DNA of 64,000 bases from Lachnospiraceae bacterium (GTDB taxonomy: Bacteria; Bacillota; Clostridia; Lachnospirales; Lachnospiraceae): contig JAAVAE010000005.1 in NCBI GenBank assembly GCA_014804245.1, forward strand, positions 1 to 64,000, read 5' to 3'. Under the pieces are notes generated by a model. The model saw only the letters and a program-made list of their open reading frames with translations, made no database searches and had not been told where the DNA came from. The translations under genes were made by a program, and so were the position numbers. Below are positions 38,919 to 47,113 of the stretch, in pieces. Position 1 is the stretch's first letter. Every line of letters starts with the position of its first letter.

Positions 38919-40295
38919 ATGGTCAGTTTTTCCAGCTTAGAATTTCTATTTCGCTTTTTACCAGTGTTTTTAATTTTATATTTTGCTGTGCCGGCTAAGT
39001 ACAGGGAAACGATACTCCTTGTAGGAAGCCTTGTTTTTTATGCCGTGGGAGAACCTGTCTTTATTTTGGTGCTTATCGTAACGACGCTTGTCAATTACAG
39101 TATAGGCATGCAGAGCTGGAAGCTTGGAGAGGGTTTTTCACTGCATGAATGGCAGAAAAATAAGCGGAGAAGATATATGATGCAGGCGATTGCCCTGGAT
39201 GTGGCAGTACTAGTGATTTTTAAGTGTCTTGCGGTTTTTGTTGACAATACCCTGCTTCCTCTCGGCATCAGCTTTTATATTTTTAAGATGATCTCTTTTC
39301 AGGCGGATATGTTCCGCGGGGAGGTGTGGAGTAAACCGAAATTTCAGGATGTAGCAGTCTATTTTACAATGTTTCCCCAGGTGGTGTCCGGTCCCATCAT
39401 GCGGTACCACGAAGGAGAATTTGATCGAAGGAGAACCTATAGCTTTGAGAAGTTCGAGGATGGACTTAAGGTTTTTGTGGCAGGACTTGGCATGAAGGTG
39501 CTCTTGGCAGACCGTCTTGCAATTTTATGGAATGATTTGCAGATGATCGGTTTTCAAAGCATTTCAACTCCGCTGGCATGGCTGGGGGCATTTGCCTATT
39601 CACTTAGGCTATATTTTGATTTTTGGGGCTATTCTCTGATGGCGTCAGGGCTTATGGTGATGTTGGGATTTGATTTTATTGAGAATTTTCATCATCCTTA
39701 TGCGTCAAGGAGTATCTCGGAATTTTACAGAAGATGGCATATGACCTTGGGAAGCTGGTTCAGGGATTATGTATATATTCCCCTTGGAGGGAGTCGATGC
39801 AGACCTAATAGAGTTATCCTGAATCTTGCCGTAGTATGGATTTTGACAGGCATCTGGCATGGTAATGGTGTGAATTACGTTATCTGGGGAGTTGTGCTTG
39901 GACTTTTGATTATTCTGGAAAAAGTGCTTTATGGAAAATTTCTGGGAAAGATACCTGTTTTGGGAAATATTTATGTTCTTGCGGTCATTCCGCTTACATG
40001 GGTGGTATTTGCCATAACAGACTTAAAGCAGCTGGGGATTTACTTTGGGCGGCTGTTTCCGTTCCTGGGGGGAGCCGGTTTAGCAGTAAACCAGCAGGAT
40101 ATCATAAAATATCTACAGGATTACAGTGTTTATTTTATTGCAGGTATTTTACTGTGTATTCCTGCAGTATCCCGCTTCTTTGAAAAACATAAGAAAAATC
40201 CAATCGTTGTACTGCTGTGCGTTATTCTGTTCTGGACATCGATTTATTTCCTTTCCAGTAGTGCGGGGAATCCATTTATGTATTTGAATTTTTAA
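38919..40295 (+). CDS. MBOAT-family O-acyltransferase (AlgI/DltB/PatA-like)
   Basis: 458 residues from ATG 38919, which follows AGGGGA by 5 nt; a GTG at 38904 is less likely. About ten membrane segments. MBOAT signatures are present: FFQ-type QADMFRGEVW, GP-containing FPQVVSGPIMRY, SISEFYRRWHMTLGSWFRDYVYIPLGG, and the active-site histidine in GIWHG. It should pass acetyl groups across the membrane. The next gene, an extracytoplasmic SGNH protein, would complete transfer to a cell-surface polymer such as peptidoglycan or teichoic acid, as in AlgI/AlgJ or PatA/PatB pairs. Confidence 0.9.
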   Translation: MVSFSSLEFLFRFLPVFLILYFAVPAKYRETILLVGSLVFYAVGEPVFILVLIVTTLVNYSIGMQSWKLGEGFSLHEWQKNKRRRYMMQAIALDVAVLVIFKCLAVFVDNTLLPLGISFYIFKMISFQADMFRGEVWSKPKFQDVAVYFTMFPQVVSGPIMRYHEGEFDRRRTYSFEKFEDGLKVFVAGLGMKVLLADRLAILWNDLQMIGFQSISTPLAWLGAFAYSLRLYFDFWGYSLMASGLMVMLGFDFIENFHHPYASRSISEFYRRWHMTLGSWFRDYVYIPLGGSRCRPNRVILNLAVVWILTGIWHGNGVNYVIWGVVLGLLIILEKVLYGKFLGKIPVLGNIYVLAVIPLTWVVFAITDLKQLGIYFGRLFPFLGGAGLAVNQQDIIKYLQDYSVYFIAGILLCIPAVSRFFEKHKKNPIVVLLCVILFWTSIYFLSSSAGNPFMYLNF

Positions 40296-40321
40296 GGCAG
40301 TGAAACAGATTGCGGAAAGGC

Positions 40322-41449
40322 ATGGTTTATAAAATGAATTTGATCAAAAAGTGCCCGGTTTTCATATTGATGGTGAGCACGGGACTTATTTTTACAATAA
40401 TCGGAATAATAGGCAGGATGAGTGTTTATGCAGGTCAGGAGTACAATCCTTTAACGACGCCGATCCTTTCGGTTATGTTTACCGGAATGAATGACGGCAT
40501 TTATCCTTGGCAGATTTTCACGGGAGGAGACACCCAGACGATGGCGAAGGGAAATGTGCCAGAGAGTGACCCTGAGGCAGGTATTTCGGAAGCGGGAAAG
40601 GAAGAACCGGAAGAAGAAGGAACCCCAGATGAGGCAGATGTATCTGCGAATGCACTTGTAAAGGAATCATCGGAAACCTCTGTCAATGTATCTGTGTCAT
40701 CGGAAGAAGTTGAGACACTGAATGGGGAAGAAAATGAGGATGAGGGCAAGGCGGAACCATTAGAGAGATTAGAACCGCTCCGGGAGAGCACACAGGAAGA
40801 AGTACAGAAGCATATTTCGGCAGACATATACGGAGACGCAGGTGTTCTCCGGGCAGCAGAATATGAATTTTCAACTGTAGATGAAAGCTATTTTGATGAT
40901 GCGCTGTTTATAGGAGATTCCCGGACGGTGGGACTGCGAAATTATACAGATCTGTCGGAGCATGCTGACTTTTATTGTGAAACTTCTCTCACGATTTATA
41001 AGGTTTTAGAGGAGAATTTTGATGGTCAGGGCACAGTGGAGGAAGCTTTGGAGAATCATGATTACGGTAAGATTTACCTTATGGTAGGCATCAATGAGCT
41101 TGGAAGGGGAACCACGGAAGACTTCATGGCAGAGTATACAAAGGTAGTGGACAGACTGCATGAATTGGAACCTGAGGCAAAGATTTTCGTACAGGGAGTC
41201 ATGCACGTTACCGGTGATAAGAACAGTTCAGATGCCATTTTTAACAACAGCAACATCAATGCAAGAAACAATGCCATTGCAACTTTAGCAGATAATCAGC
41301 AGATCTTTTATATAGATGTCAACGAAGCTGTCTGTGATGAAGAAGGGAATCTGATTTCGGAGTATACGTTTGATCAGATTCATCTGCTCGGAGCATATTG
41401 TGATTTGTGGAAACAGTTTCTGCTCGTTCATGGTGTTGAAGATAAATAA
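40322..41449 (+). CDS. Membrane-anchored SGNH hydrolase/O-acetyltransferase
   Basis: About 375 residues. The start is uncertain: ATG 40322, TTG 40310 and ATG 40334 are in frame. One N-terminal membrane segment (about 9-35), then an acidic low-complexity stalk (about 75-165), then an SGNH domain with FIGDSRTVG (Ser of block I), LMVGINELG (Asn block) and DQIHL (Asp-x-x-His). The anchored stalk places the enzyme in the envelope. It lies 14-38 nt after the MBOAT gene, its probable acyl donor. Role: O-acetylation or deacetylation of a wall polymer (inference). Confidence 0.85.
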   Translation: MVYKMNLIKKCPVFILMVSTGLIFTIIGIIGRMSVYAGQEYNPLTTPILSVMFTGMNDGIYPWQIFTGGDTQTMAKGNVPESDPEAGISEAGKEEPEEEGTPDEADVSANALVKESSETSVNVSVSSEEVETLNGEENEDEGKAEPLERLEPLRESTQEEVQKHISADIYGDAGVLRAAEYEFSTVDESYFDDALFIGDSRTVGLRNYTDLSEHADFYCETSLTIYKVLEENFDGQGTVEEALENHDYGKIYLMVGINELGRGTTEDFMAEYTKVVDRLHELEPEAKIFVQGVMHVTGDKNSSDAIFNNSNINARNNAIATLADNQQIFYIDVNEAVCDEEGNLISEYTFDQIHLLGAYCDLWKQFLLVHGVEDK

Positions 41450-41464
41450 AATATAAAACGCATA

Positions 41465-41516
41465 AAAATCTCCAGATGAGAAAAACTAACCAAAAGTAAA
41501 TCGTCTGGAGGTTTTT
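41465..41516 (+). promoter_or_regulatory. Hairpin overlapping the spoVAD ribosome site
   Basis: AAAATCTCCAGA (41465-41476) pairs with TCTGGAGGTTTTT (41504-41515) through a 27-nt loop. The 3' arm holds the spoVAD Shine-Dalgarno (GGAGG, 41507-41511) and a U-tract. It could end the SGNH transcript, hide the spoVAD ribosome site in read-through mRNA, or both. Confidence 0.5.
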
Positions 41517-41517
41517 T

Positions 41518-42555
41518 ATGGAAACAACGGTTGGAGCAATTTTCGAGCAGGGGCAAAGAAGTATCAAAGTGCCGGTACCTGTTTATATAAGAGCAAGTGC
41601 ATCAGTGGCAGGAACCAAGGAAGGGGAAGGACCTTTTGGAGACTGTTTTGATGTGGTAGGAAAAGATGATAAGTTTGGTTGTGAGACATGGGAGGAGGCG
41701 GAAAGTACCTTGCAGAAGGAGGCGCTTACGCTTGCCATTGGAAAGTCCGGCCTCAAAAATGAGGAAATCAAATATCTGTTTGCTGGCGATCTTCTGGGAC
41801 AATCCATCGCCAGCAGTTTTGGGCTGGGGGCCTTTCAGATTCCGCTGATTGGAATGTATGGAGCCTGTTCCACCTGCGGACTTACAATGTCAATGGCAAC
41901 GGTAATGATTGCAGGAGGAATGGCGGAGCATGCGGCATGCGTCACATCCAGCCATTTTGCCAGCGCGGAGAAGGAATTCCGCTTCCCTTTAGGATATGGA
42001 AACCAAAGACCCCTTTCCGCTACTTGGACGGTTACGGGAAGCGGGGCGTTTATCTTAAGCAGTGTGAAGAGTGAGAAGGACAGGGCGATGATTTCCGGGC
42101 TGACCATAGGGAAAATCGTAGATTTTGGTTTGAAAGATTCCATGAACATGGGCGCCTGCATGGCGCCGGCTGCCTGTGATACCATTTATCATCATCTGAT
42201 GGATTTTGGAAGAACTCCTTCCGATTATGATAAGATCATCACGGGAGATTTGGGAAGTGTAGGACAGAAGGCGCTCTGGGATATGATGCGGGAAAAAGGG
42301 ATGGATATTTCCAAGGTGCATATGGACTGCGGCATGGAAATTTATGATCAAAGTCAGGATGCCCACGCGGGAGGCAGCGGATGCGGATGCAGCGCGGTCA
42401 CTTTGTCTGCTTTTATTTTAAAGCAGCTTGAGGAAGGAAAGTGGAAGAGGGTGCTGTTCGTTCCTACAGGGGCGCTGCTTTCCAAGACAAGCTTTAATGA
42501 GGGGCAGAGCATACCGGGGATTGCACATGGAGTAGAATTAGTAAGTTGTAGGTAA
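41518..42555 (+). CDS. spoVAD: Stage V sporulation protein AD
   Basis: 345 residues, thiolase-like fold. SpoVAD binds dipicolinic acid during its uptake into the forespore. Recognised from PVYIRASASVAGTKEGEGPFGDCFD, the MYGACSTCGLTMSMATVMI segment and AHAGGSGCGCSA near the C-terminus. AGGAGG-type site 6 nt before the start. It stands alone: spoVAC is on the other strand 2.9 kb away and spoVAE 8.6 kb downstream. The family II/III cassette begins 25 nt after its stop. Confidence 0.95.
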   Translation: METTVGAIFEQGQRSIKVPVPVYIRASASVAGTKEGEGPFGDCFDVVGKDDKFGCETWEEAESTLQKEALTLAIGKSGLKNEEIKYLFAGDLLGQSIASSFGLGAFQIPLIGMYGACSTCGLTMSMATVMIAGGMAEHAACVTSSHFASAEKEFRFPLGYGNQRPLSATWTVTGSGAFILSSVKSEKDRAMISGLTIGKIVDFGLKDSMNMGACMAPAACDTIYHHLMDFGRTPSDYDKIITGDLGSVGQKALWDMMREKGMDISKVHMDCGMEIYDQSQDAHAGGSGCGCSAVTLSAFILKQLEEGKWKRVLFVPTGALLSKTSFNEGQSIPGIAHGVELVSCR

Positions 42556-42579
42556 TGTGTGGGGTATTGGCGAAGCGCG

Positions 42580-42901
42580 CCCTTGGAGATAGCGTGGTGC
42601 GGTGAGAAAGTGGTGGCCGGCTTCCCTGTGGGCTGGCACATTTTATGGTTTCAAGTCTCGTCTTCAAATCGGATTTCACTAGCAGAATGGGCGGAGGTAT
42701 TTCATGGCGGACGGGTCGGAGCCAGTCGGCATCCTGCCTCGAGGCTCCTAGCCCCGCCATCCGTGGCGGGGCTCCCCTGGTATTGAACCATTCTGCAAGT
42801 GAAATTGCCGATTTTCCGCCAGAGCCTTGAAACCATAAAATGTGCCATCCCACAGGGAAGCCGACCACCACTTTCTCACCGCACCCCGCTATCCCCAAGG
42901 G
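42580..42901 (-). repeat. Family II structured element, copy A
   Basis: 322 bp. Outer arms 42580-42655 and 42826-42901 (76 bp each) are complementary with about four mismatches. The 170-nt core (42656-42825) matches the reverse complement of the core at 52178-52347 without gaps. Core folds: a junction stem pairing ATTTCACTAGCAGAATGG with its complement, a GGAGCC/GGCTCC hairpin with inner GGCA-TCC-TGCC, and AGCCCCGCC with GGCGGGGCT. Apart from the innermost bases (GGTTTCA), the arms share little sequence with copy B. The 920-bp gap 42556-43475 consists of this element, family III copy A, a 116-bp spacer and short flanks. Confidence 0.85.
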
Positions 42902-43017
42902 CTGGATTTTCGCTGCCGCAAAGATAATAATGCAACTGTCTAAAGTAACATTTTCTGTTTTCACCTTTACTTTTCGGTTGCTTGCCGGAACTTCTTTGAG
43001 TGTCTTCCGGGTTGGAA

Positions 43018-43340
43018 GGCACCGGCGGAGCAGATATTTCCCTGGGGCGGACAGGATAAAAGTCTATGCCGGGGCCTTATGGGAAGCGATTAGAATGACT
43101 TAACAGCCCTTTCATTTCCCAGCAATCGGCGGACAGTGATGTCATCAAACGCTGCCACGCTTCGCGAGCCAGCTTATTGTGCCGAAGGCGTAATTTGACC
43201 CATGGATGGGGCAATACGCCGTTTGCGTCCGATGCCAATATCTACATAAGGGCTGTTTAGTCATTCTTATCGCTGTACATAGGATCCGAAATAGACTTTT
43301 ATTCTGTCCGCCCCAGGGAAATATCTGCTCCGCCGGTGCC
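43018..43340 (-). repeat. Family III structured element, copy A
   Basis: 323 bp. Arms 43018-43066 and 43292-43340 (49 bp) pair with one mismatch. The core shares with copy B a long stem ending in CAGCCCTT/AAGGGCTG, a hairpin GGCGTATTG...ATGGGTCAAATTACGCC, and the sequence CTATGTACAG. Copy A carries a longer, different side arm (about 43130-43185) where copy B has a simple GGACA/TGTCC hairpin. The outer arm sequence is unrelated to copy B. Confidence 0.8.
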
Positions 43341-43475
43341 CCTCTCTCTTACCACAACCCCATCCCATAAGACAACCCAGAACGCTAATAATGATGGAAG
43401 TTGAGCTAGAACTGTGGTATATTGAAAGAGTAAAATTTTGGTTGAAGCTTTGAGAAAGGGAAGAGGAATATTGAA

Positions 43476-44555
43476 GTGAAGAAGATTGTGAAGAGAGTGC
43501 TCCTTGTCCTGCTTGCGGTAGTTGTTTTGTTTGGCGGTTATGCGGCTTATGTCTTTGGCACTTACTACCGGCTGCCGGACAAATTGACGATAGAGGTGAA
43601 GAGAAACGGTGAGAATTCTTATTTTGATGAGGATTTTGCTGTAGTGCCTGGGCGCGCTTATTTTATCATGACATATAATATTGGTTTCGGGGCGTACAGT
43701 AAGGATTACAGCTTTTTCATGGACGGCGGGAAGTCTTCCTGGGGAAAGGATCAGGAGAGCGTCATGGCAGGTGTTTGCGGAATGGGGGAAATCATCAATG
43801 ATGTGAATCCGGATTTTGTCCTTCTGCAGGAGGTAGATATCGATGGCACTCGTTCTTATCATGTGGATCAGTTGGAACTTATGAATCAGTTTATGAAGGG
43901 GTATTACTATGACTTTGCGCAGGATTATGACTCGCCCTTTTTGTTTTTTCCTCCGTGGGAACCTCATGGAGCCAACAAGAGCGGGCTGGTTACTTATTCC
44001 AGAGCGGAGATAACGGATACCATGCGCAGAAGTCTTCCGATTTCTGAATCTTTTAGTAAGCTTGTGGATTTGGACAGATGTTATTCTATTTCGCGTATTC
44101 CCACAGAAAATGGACGGTATCTGTGTATTTATAATGTACATACTTCTGCCTACGGGGGGAGTGATGAAATCAGGCAGGCGCAGCTGTCCATGCTGTATGA
44201 GGACATGGTGTCTGATTATCAAAAAGGAAATTATGTGATCTGCGGCGGCGATTTTAACCACAATTTAAGGAAGGAAGGAGCGGAAGATGCACCTGAGTGG
44301 GCGTATCTCTTTCCGAGGGAGGGACTTCCGGAAGGGTTTCACATGGGGATTGACAGTGCGAAGGATGAGGAGGATATTGCCCACAATACTTGCCGGAGCG
44401 CCGAGACTCCTTATGACGAACAGACGACTTATACTGTTACGTTGGATGGATTTATCGTTTCAAACAATGTAGACGTCAATTTTTATCATCATATGGACTG
44501 GGGATATGAGCTTTCAGACCACGACCCGGTTCTTATGCAGTTCATATTGGAGTAA
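43476..44555 (+). CDS. Endonuclease/exonuclease/phosphatase family protein, membrane-anchored
   Basis: 359 residues. One N-terminal membrane segment (about 5-27) puts the catalytic domain outside the cytoplasm. EEP-fold motifs: MTYNIGFG (Asn), VLLQEVD (metal-binding Glu), ICGGDFNHN (Asp/Asn) and SDHDPVLM (catalytic His). The family includes nucleases, sphingomyelinases and sugar-phosphate phosphatases, so the substrate is open. It lies between family III copy A and a small hairpin repeat. Apparently monocistronic. Confidence 0.85.
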   Translation: MKKIVKRVLLVLLAVVVLFGGYAAYVFGTYYRLPDKLTIEVKRNGENSYFDEDFAVVPGRAYFIMTYNIGFGAYSKDYSFFMDGGKSSWGKDQESVMAGVCGMGEIINDVNPDFVLLQEVDIDGTRSYHVDQLELMNQFMKGYYYDFAQDYDSPFLFFPPWEPHGANKSGLVTYSRAEITDTMRRSLPISESFSKLVDLDRCYSISRIPTENGRYLCIYNVHTSAYGGSDEIRQAQLSMLYEDMVSDYQKGNYVICGGDFNHNLRKEGAEDAPEWAYLFPREGLPEGFHMGIDSAKDEEDIAHNTCRSAETPYDEQTTYTVTLDGFIVSNNVDVNFYHHMDWGYELSDHDPVLMQFILE

Positions 44556-44558
44556 AGG

Positions 44559-44691
44559 GTAACTATTCAGTACAGGTCGAAGCATTTACTGCTGAGACCG
44601 TAAGAATTTGATTCAGACATGCAAAATCCCATTGCCGTAGGCAATTTAGGATGGATTTTGCATTGTAACTGTGAAGGTACTGAACAGTTAC
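44559..44691. repeat. Nested hairpin element (family IV candidate)
   Basis: 133 bp. Outer 15-bp inverted repeat GTAACTATTCAGTAC (44559-44573) with GTACTGAACAGTTAC (44677-44691), one mismatch. Inside, GCAAAATCC-ATTGCC pairs with GGCAAT-GGATTTTGC (44621-44661). It begins 4 nt after the EEP gene stop. The architecture resembles family I, with outer arms plus an inner stem. A single copy in this window. Confidence 0.6.
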
Positions 44692-44697
44692 AATAAA

Positions 44698-44728
44698 GGA
44701 ATATAAATGAATGTAAAAGGTCATACTA
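44698..44728 (+). promoter_or_regulatory. Sigma-G-type promoter of spoVAA-spoVAB
   Basis: GGAATA (44698-44703), an 18-nt spacer and CATACTA (44722-44728): a perfect forespore -10 and a near-consensus -35, 36 bp before spoVAA. Confidence 0.65.
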
Positions 44729-44763
44729 GCCTGTAGGTAAGAAAGTGGACAGGGAGGCCTAGG

Positions 44764-45393
44764 ATGGCAAATACAGTGTTATATTTAAAAGCAGAACAAA
44801 ATGCGGAGGTAATGGAAGCACACGTATGTGTGAAGGACATTGCCTCCGTTTATTGTGCGGACAAAAATGTCTGTGCAAAAGCAAAATCCCTGAAAATTCA
44901 TCAATTTCATGAAAAAGAAAAGAAGCGTCAGGTTATAAGTGTACTGAAGGTAATTGAATTGATTGAGAGTGAGTGCCCCGGCGTATCGGTGGAAAATCTG
45001 GGAGAAAATGCAACGTTGATTGAACTTGTCGATGTAAACAGACATAAAGGACCGGTTCAGTGGCTGAAGCTTGTCTTTGTGGCTGTGATTAGTTTTTTCG
45101 GACCAGGATTTACTGTTATGGCATTTCACAATGATATCAGTATCAATAAAATATTTTCGAGGATTTATGAACTGGTTATGGGGTATCCTTCTGATGGCTA
45201 CAGTATTCTGGAGGTGTCCTACTCCATTGGTCTGGCAGTGGGTATCACCTTGTTTTTTAACCATATTGGCGGCAGAAGGATTACAAAGGATCCGACTCCT
45301 ATAGAGGTAGAGATGCGGGTTTATGAAACAGATGTAAATAAAGCGCTCATTGAAACGGCGGATAGGGAGGGAAAGACAATTGATGTTTCTTAA
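44764..45393 (+). CDS. spoVAA: Stage V sporulation protein AA
   Basis: 209 residues. A soluble N-terminal domain (about 1-100, starting VLYLKAEQNAEVMEAHVCVKDIASVYC) is followed by two membrane segments (about 100-120 and 150-172, the latter within YSIGLAVGITLFFNHIGGRR). This matches SpoVAA of the dipicolinate channel apparatus. The stop overlaps the spoVAB start by 11 nt. It is separated from spoVAC, spoVAD and spoVAE. Confidence 0.9.
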   Translation: MANTVLYLKAEQNAEVMEAHVCVKDIASVYCADKNVCAKAKSLKIHQFHEKEKKRQVISVLKVIELIESECPGVSVENLGENATLIELVDVNRHKGPVQWLKLVFVAVISFFGPGFTVMAFHNDISINKIFSRIYELVMGYPSDGYSILEVSYSIGLAVGITLFFNHIGGRRITKDPTPIEVEMRVYETDVNKALIETADREGKTIDVS

Positions 45394-45877
45394 ACAGCTT
45401 TTTATGGGAATCTGCGGGCTCAGCTTCGGACTGCTGGCTTCGGCAGGGGTGTTTACCGTATTTGTATCGGTAGGATTGATCCCCAGGTTTGCAGGAAAAA
45501 TGCATGTTGCAAAAAAGGTATTTGTTCTGGAAGAGGCGGTGGTGTTTGGAACAATCGTAGGAGGTTTTTTCAGCGTGTTTTCCGACTATGCGCAGATTGG
45601 CAGCTTTGTTCTGTCCAGGCAGGTCTTTGGGGCAGAAACGGTGCTGGTCTGGAAGTGGCTGGGCAATGCCTTTTTCATTATATGGGGGTTTTTTGCCGGC
45701 ATGTTCGTGGGATGTCTTGCCCTTGCCATTGCGGAGATGCTGAACTCCATTCCCATTTTTTCAAGAAGAATCGGATTTCGGCATGGACTTGGTGTGGCGA
45801 TTGCTGCTGCAGCACTTGGAAAAGTGGCGGGAAGCCTTATTTACTTTGCAGAGGGAATTTTTCTGTCGGGACGATAG
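45383..45877 (+). CDS. spoVAB: Stage V sporulation protein AB
   Basis: 164 residues from ATG 45383, which lies inside the spoVAA end behind AGGGAGGG. Four to five membrane segments; typical SpoVAB phrases GLLASAGVFTVFVSVGLIPRFAGK and FVGCLALAIAEMLNSIPIFSRR. It works with SpoVAA in the spore inner membrane. Translational coupling with spoVAA is likely. Confidence 0.92.
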   Translation: MFLKQLFMGICGLSFGLLASAGVFTVFVSVGLIPRFAGKMHVAKKVFVLEEAVVFGTIVGGFFSVFSDYAQIGSFVLSRQVFGAETVLVWKWLGNAFFIIWGFFAGMFVGCLALAIAEMLNSIPIFSRRIGFRHGLGVAIAAAALGKVAGSLIYFAEGIFLSGR

Positions 45878-45933
45878 AGGGATTGAAAAAATTACCAAAG
45901 ACTATTACAATAGATACGGATGGAGGAATGCAC

Positions 45934-46167
45934 ATGCGAAGGATGGAATTTAAGATGGAGCGTCCCGGTCTTTTGGAAGAAGGGCAGGAAATCACGGTAA
46001 CGGAAGGTGTGCTTCCCAGCAATTACTATTATACCATTGATCCCTCTCTTGCCATGTCAGGAAATTTTCCCTTCAGAGAGAGAATGCTTGCAAGAAAAGG
46101 AAGAGTGATAAGCATTATCGAAAATGAACGGGGATTCTATGTGACGGCGGAGTTTGAGGAAGATTAG
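45934..46167 (+). CDS. Small conserved-looking protein of unknown function
   Basis: 77 residues from ATG 45934, 6 nt after GGAGGA; other in-frame starts lie at 45928 and 45943. Soluble, beginning MRRMEFKMERPGLLEEGQ and ending FYVTAEFEED, with predicted strands and few hydrophobic runs. It sits between spoVAB and ridA, 11 nt before the latter. I do not recognise it. The good ribosome site and tight spacing favour a real gene. Confidence 0.65.
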   Translation: MRRMEFKMERPGLLEEGQEITVTEGVLPSNYYYTIDPSLAMSGNFPFRERMLARKGRVISIIENERGFYVTAEFEED

Positions 46168-46178
46168 AGGAGGAAGTT

Positions 46179-46556
46179 ATGTTAACTAAAGTATCAACAA
46201 CGAAAGCACCTGCAGCCATAGGTCCTTATTCACAAGGCATCATTGCCAACGGTTTTTTGTTTGCATCAGGGCAGATTCCCATCATACCTGAAACAGGGGA
46301 CATCGCTAAAGGAGATATTACCGTACAGGCAAAGCAGGTGATGGAAAATGTAGGAGAAATTTTGAAGGAAGCCGGCACAGATTTTGAGAGCGTGGTGAAG
46401 ACGACCTGTTTCCTTTCAGAAATGTCTGATTTTGTCGCATTCAACAGTGTTTATGAGCAATATTTCACAGGCAGACCGGCAAGAAGCTGCGTTGCGGTGA
46501 AGGAACTTCCAAAGAATGTGCTCTGTGAAGTAGAAGTGATTGCAGTAGTAAAGTAG
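46179..46556 (+). CDS. ridA: RidA family 2-iminoacid deaminase
   Basis: 125 residues, full YjgF/YER057c/UK114 length. RidA hydrolyses reactive enamine/imine intermediates such as 2-aminoacrylate. Family motifs: APAAIGPYSQGI near the N-terminus, LFASGQIPI, and the active-site arginine in RPARSCVAV, ending LCEVEVIAV. AGGAGG precedes the start. It directly abuts the shikimate kinase gene. Confidence 0.95.
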   Translation: MLTKVSTTKAPAAIGPYSQGIIANGFLFASGQIPIIPETGDIAKGDITVQAKQVMENVGEILKEAGTDFESVVKTTCFLSEMSDFVAFNSVYEQYFTGRPARSCVAVKELPKNVLCEVEVIAVVK

Positions 46557-47060
46557 ATGAACGGGAAAATGAAAAACATCATATTGATAGGAATGCCCGG
46601 TTCGGGGAAGAGTACGGTAGGCGTAGTGCTTGCCAAAAAGCTGGGATATCAGTTTATCGACTCCGACCTGGTGATTCAGGAAAGATGCCGTAAACTGCTT
46701 CACCAACTGATTGATGAGAGAGGTGAAGCAGGTTTTGTCATGCTTGAAAATGAAGTAAATGCGTCTATTCTGGCAGATAGTGCTGTAATTGCAACAGGAG
46801 GAAGCGCCGTTTACGGAGAGGAGGCTATGGCTCATTTTCGGCAAATAGGAAAAATCGTGTATCTGGAGCTTGCTTTTGAGGAATTGGAAAAGCGGTTGGG
46901 AGATCTTCATGAGAGAGGAGTCGTCCTAAAGGAAGGGATGACTTTGAAGGAACTCTATGAAGAGAGAATACCTTTATACGAGAAATATGCGGATATCGTG
47001 GTTCCCTGTACGGGCAGAGATATCCGTGACGTAATGGAAGAAATTGTAAAAAGAATATAA
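46557..47060 (+). CDS. aroK: Shikimate kinase
   Basis: 167 residues. P-loop GMPGSGKSTVG, shikimate-binding Asp in FIDSDLVIQ, and ATGGSAVYG for the Gly-Gly substrate loop; RIPLYEKYAD carries the lid-region arginine. It phosphorylates shikimate toward chorismate. The start abuts the ridA stop; ATG 46569 (MKNIILIG) is an alternative. It stands apart from other aro genes. Confidence 0.92.
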   Translation: MNGKMKNIILIGMPGSGKSTVGVVLAKKLGYQFIDSDLVIQERCRKLLHQLIDERGEAGFVMLENEVNASILADSAVIATGGSAVYGEEAMAHFRQIGKIVYLELAFEELEKRLGDLHERGVVLKEGMTLKELYEERIPLYEKYADIVVPCTGRDIRDVMEEIVKRI

Positions 47061-47113
47061 GGGACATTGAAGCAGTATCGCAGATAAAGCCTGCGATATG
47101 CAAGGGGAGATAA

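Noticed and set aside
42494-42964. Overlapping open frames on both strands inside the family II element
   Set aside because: The frames arise because the sequence is a long palindrome, giving the same peptides on both strands. They have no ribosome sites and the changes between copies follow base pairing.
45655-45933. Upstream extension of the small protein before ridA
   Set aside because: The extension lies out of frame inside spoVAB and has no ribosome site; the good GGAGGA at 45922 fixes a start at or near 45934.
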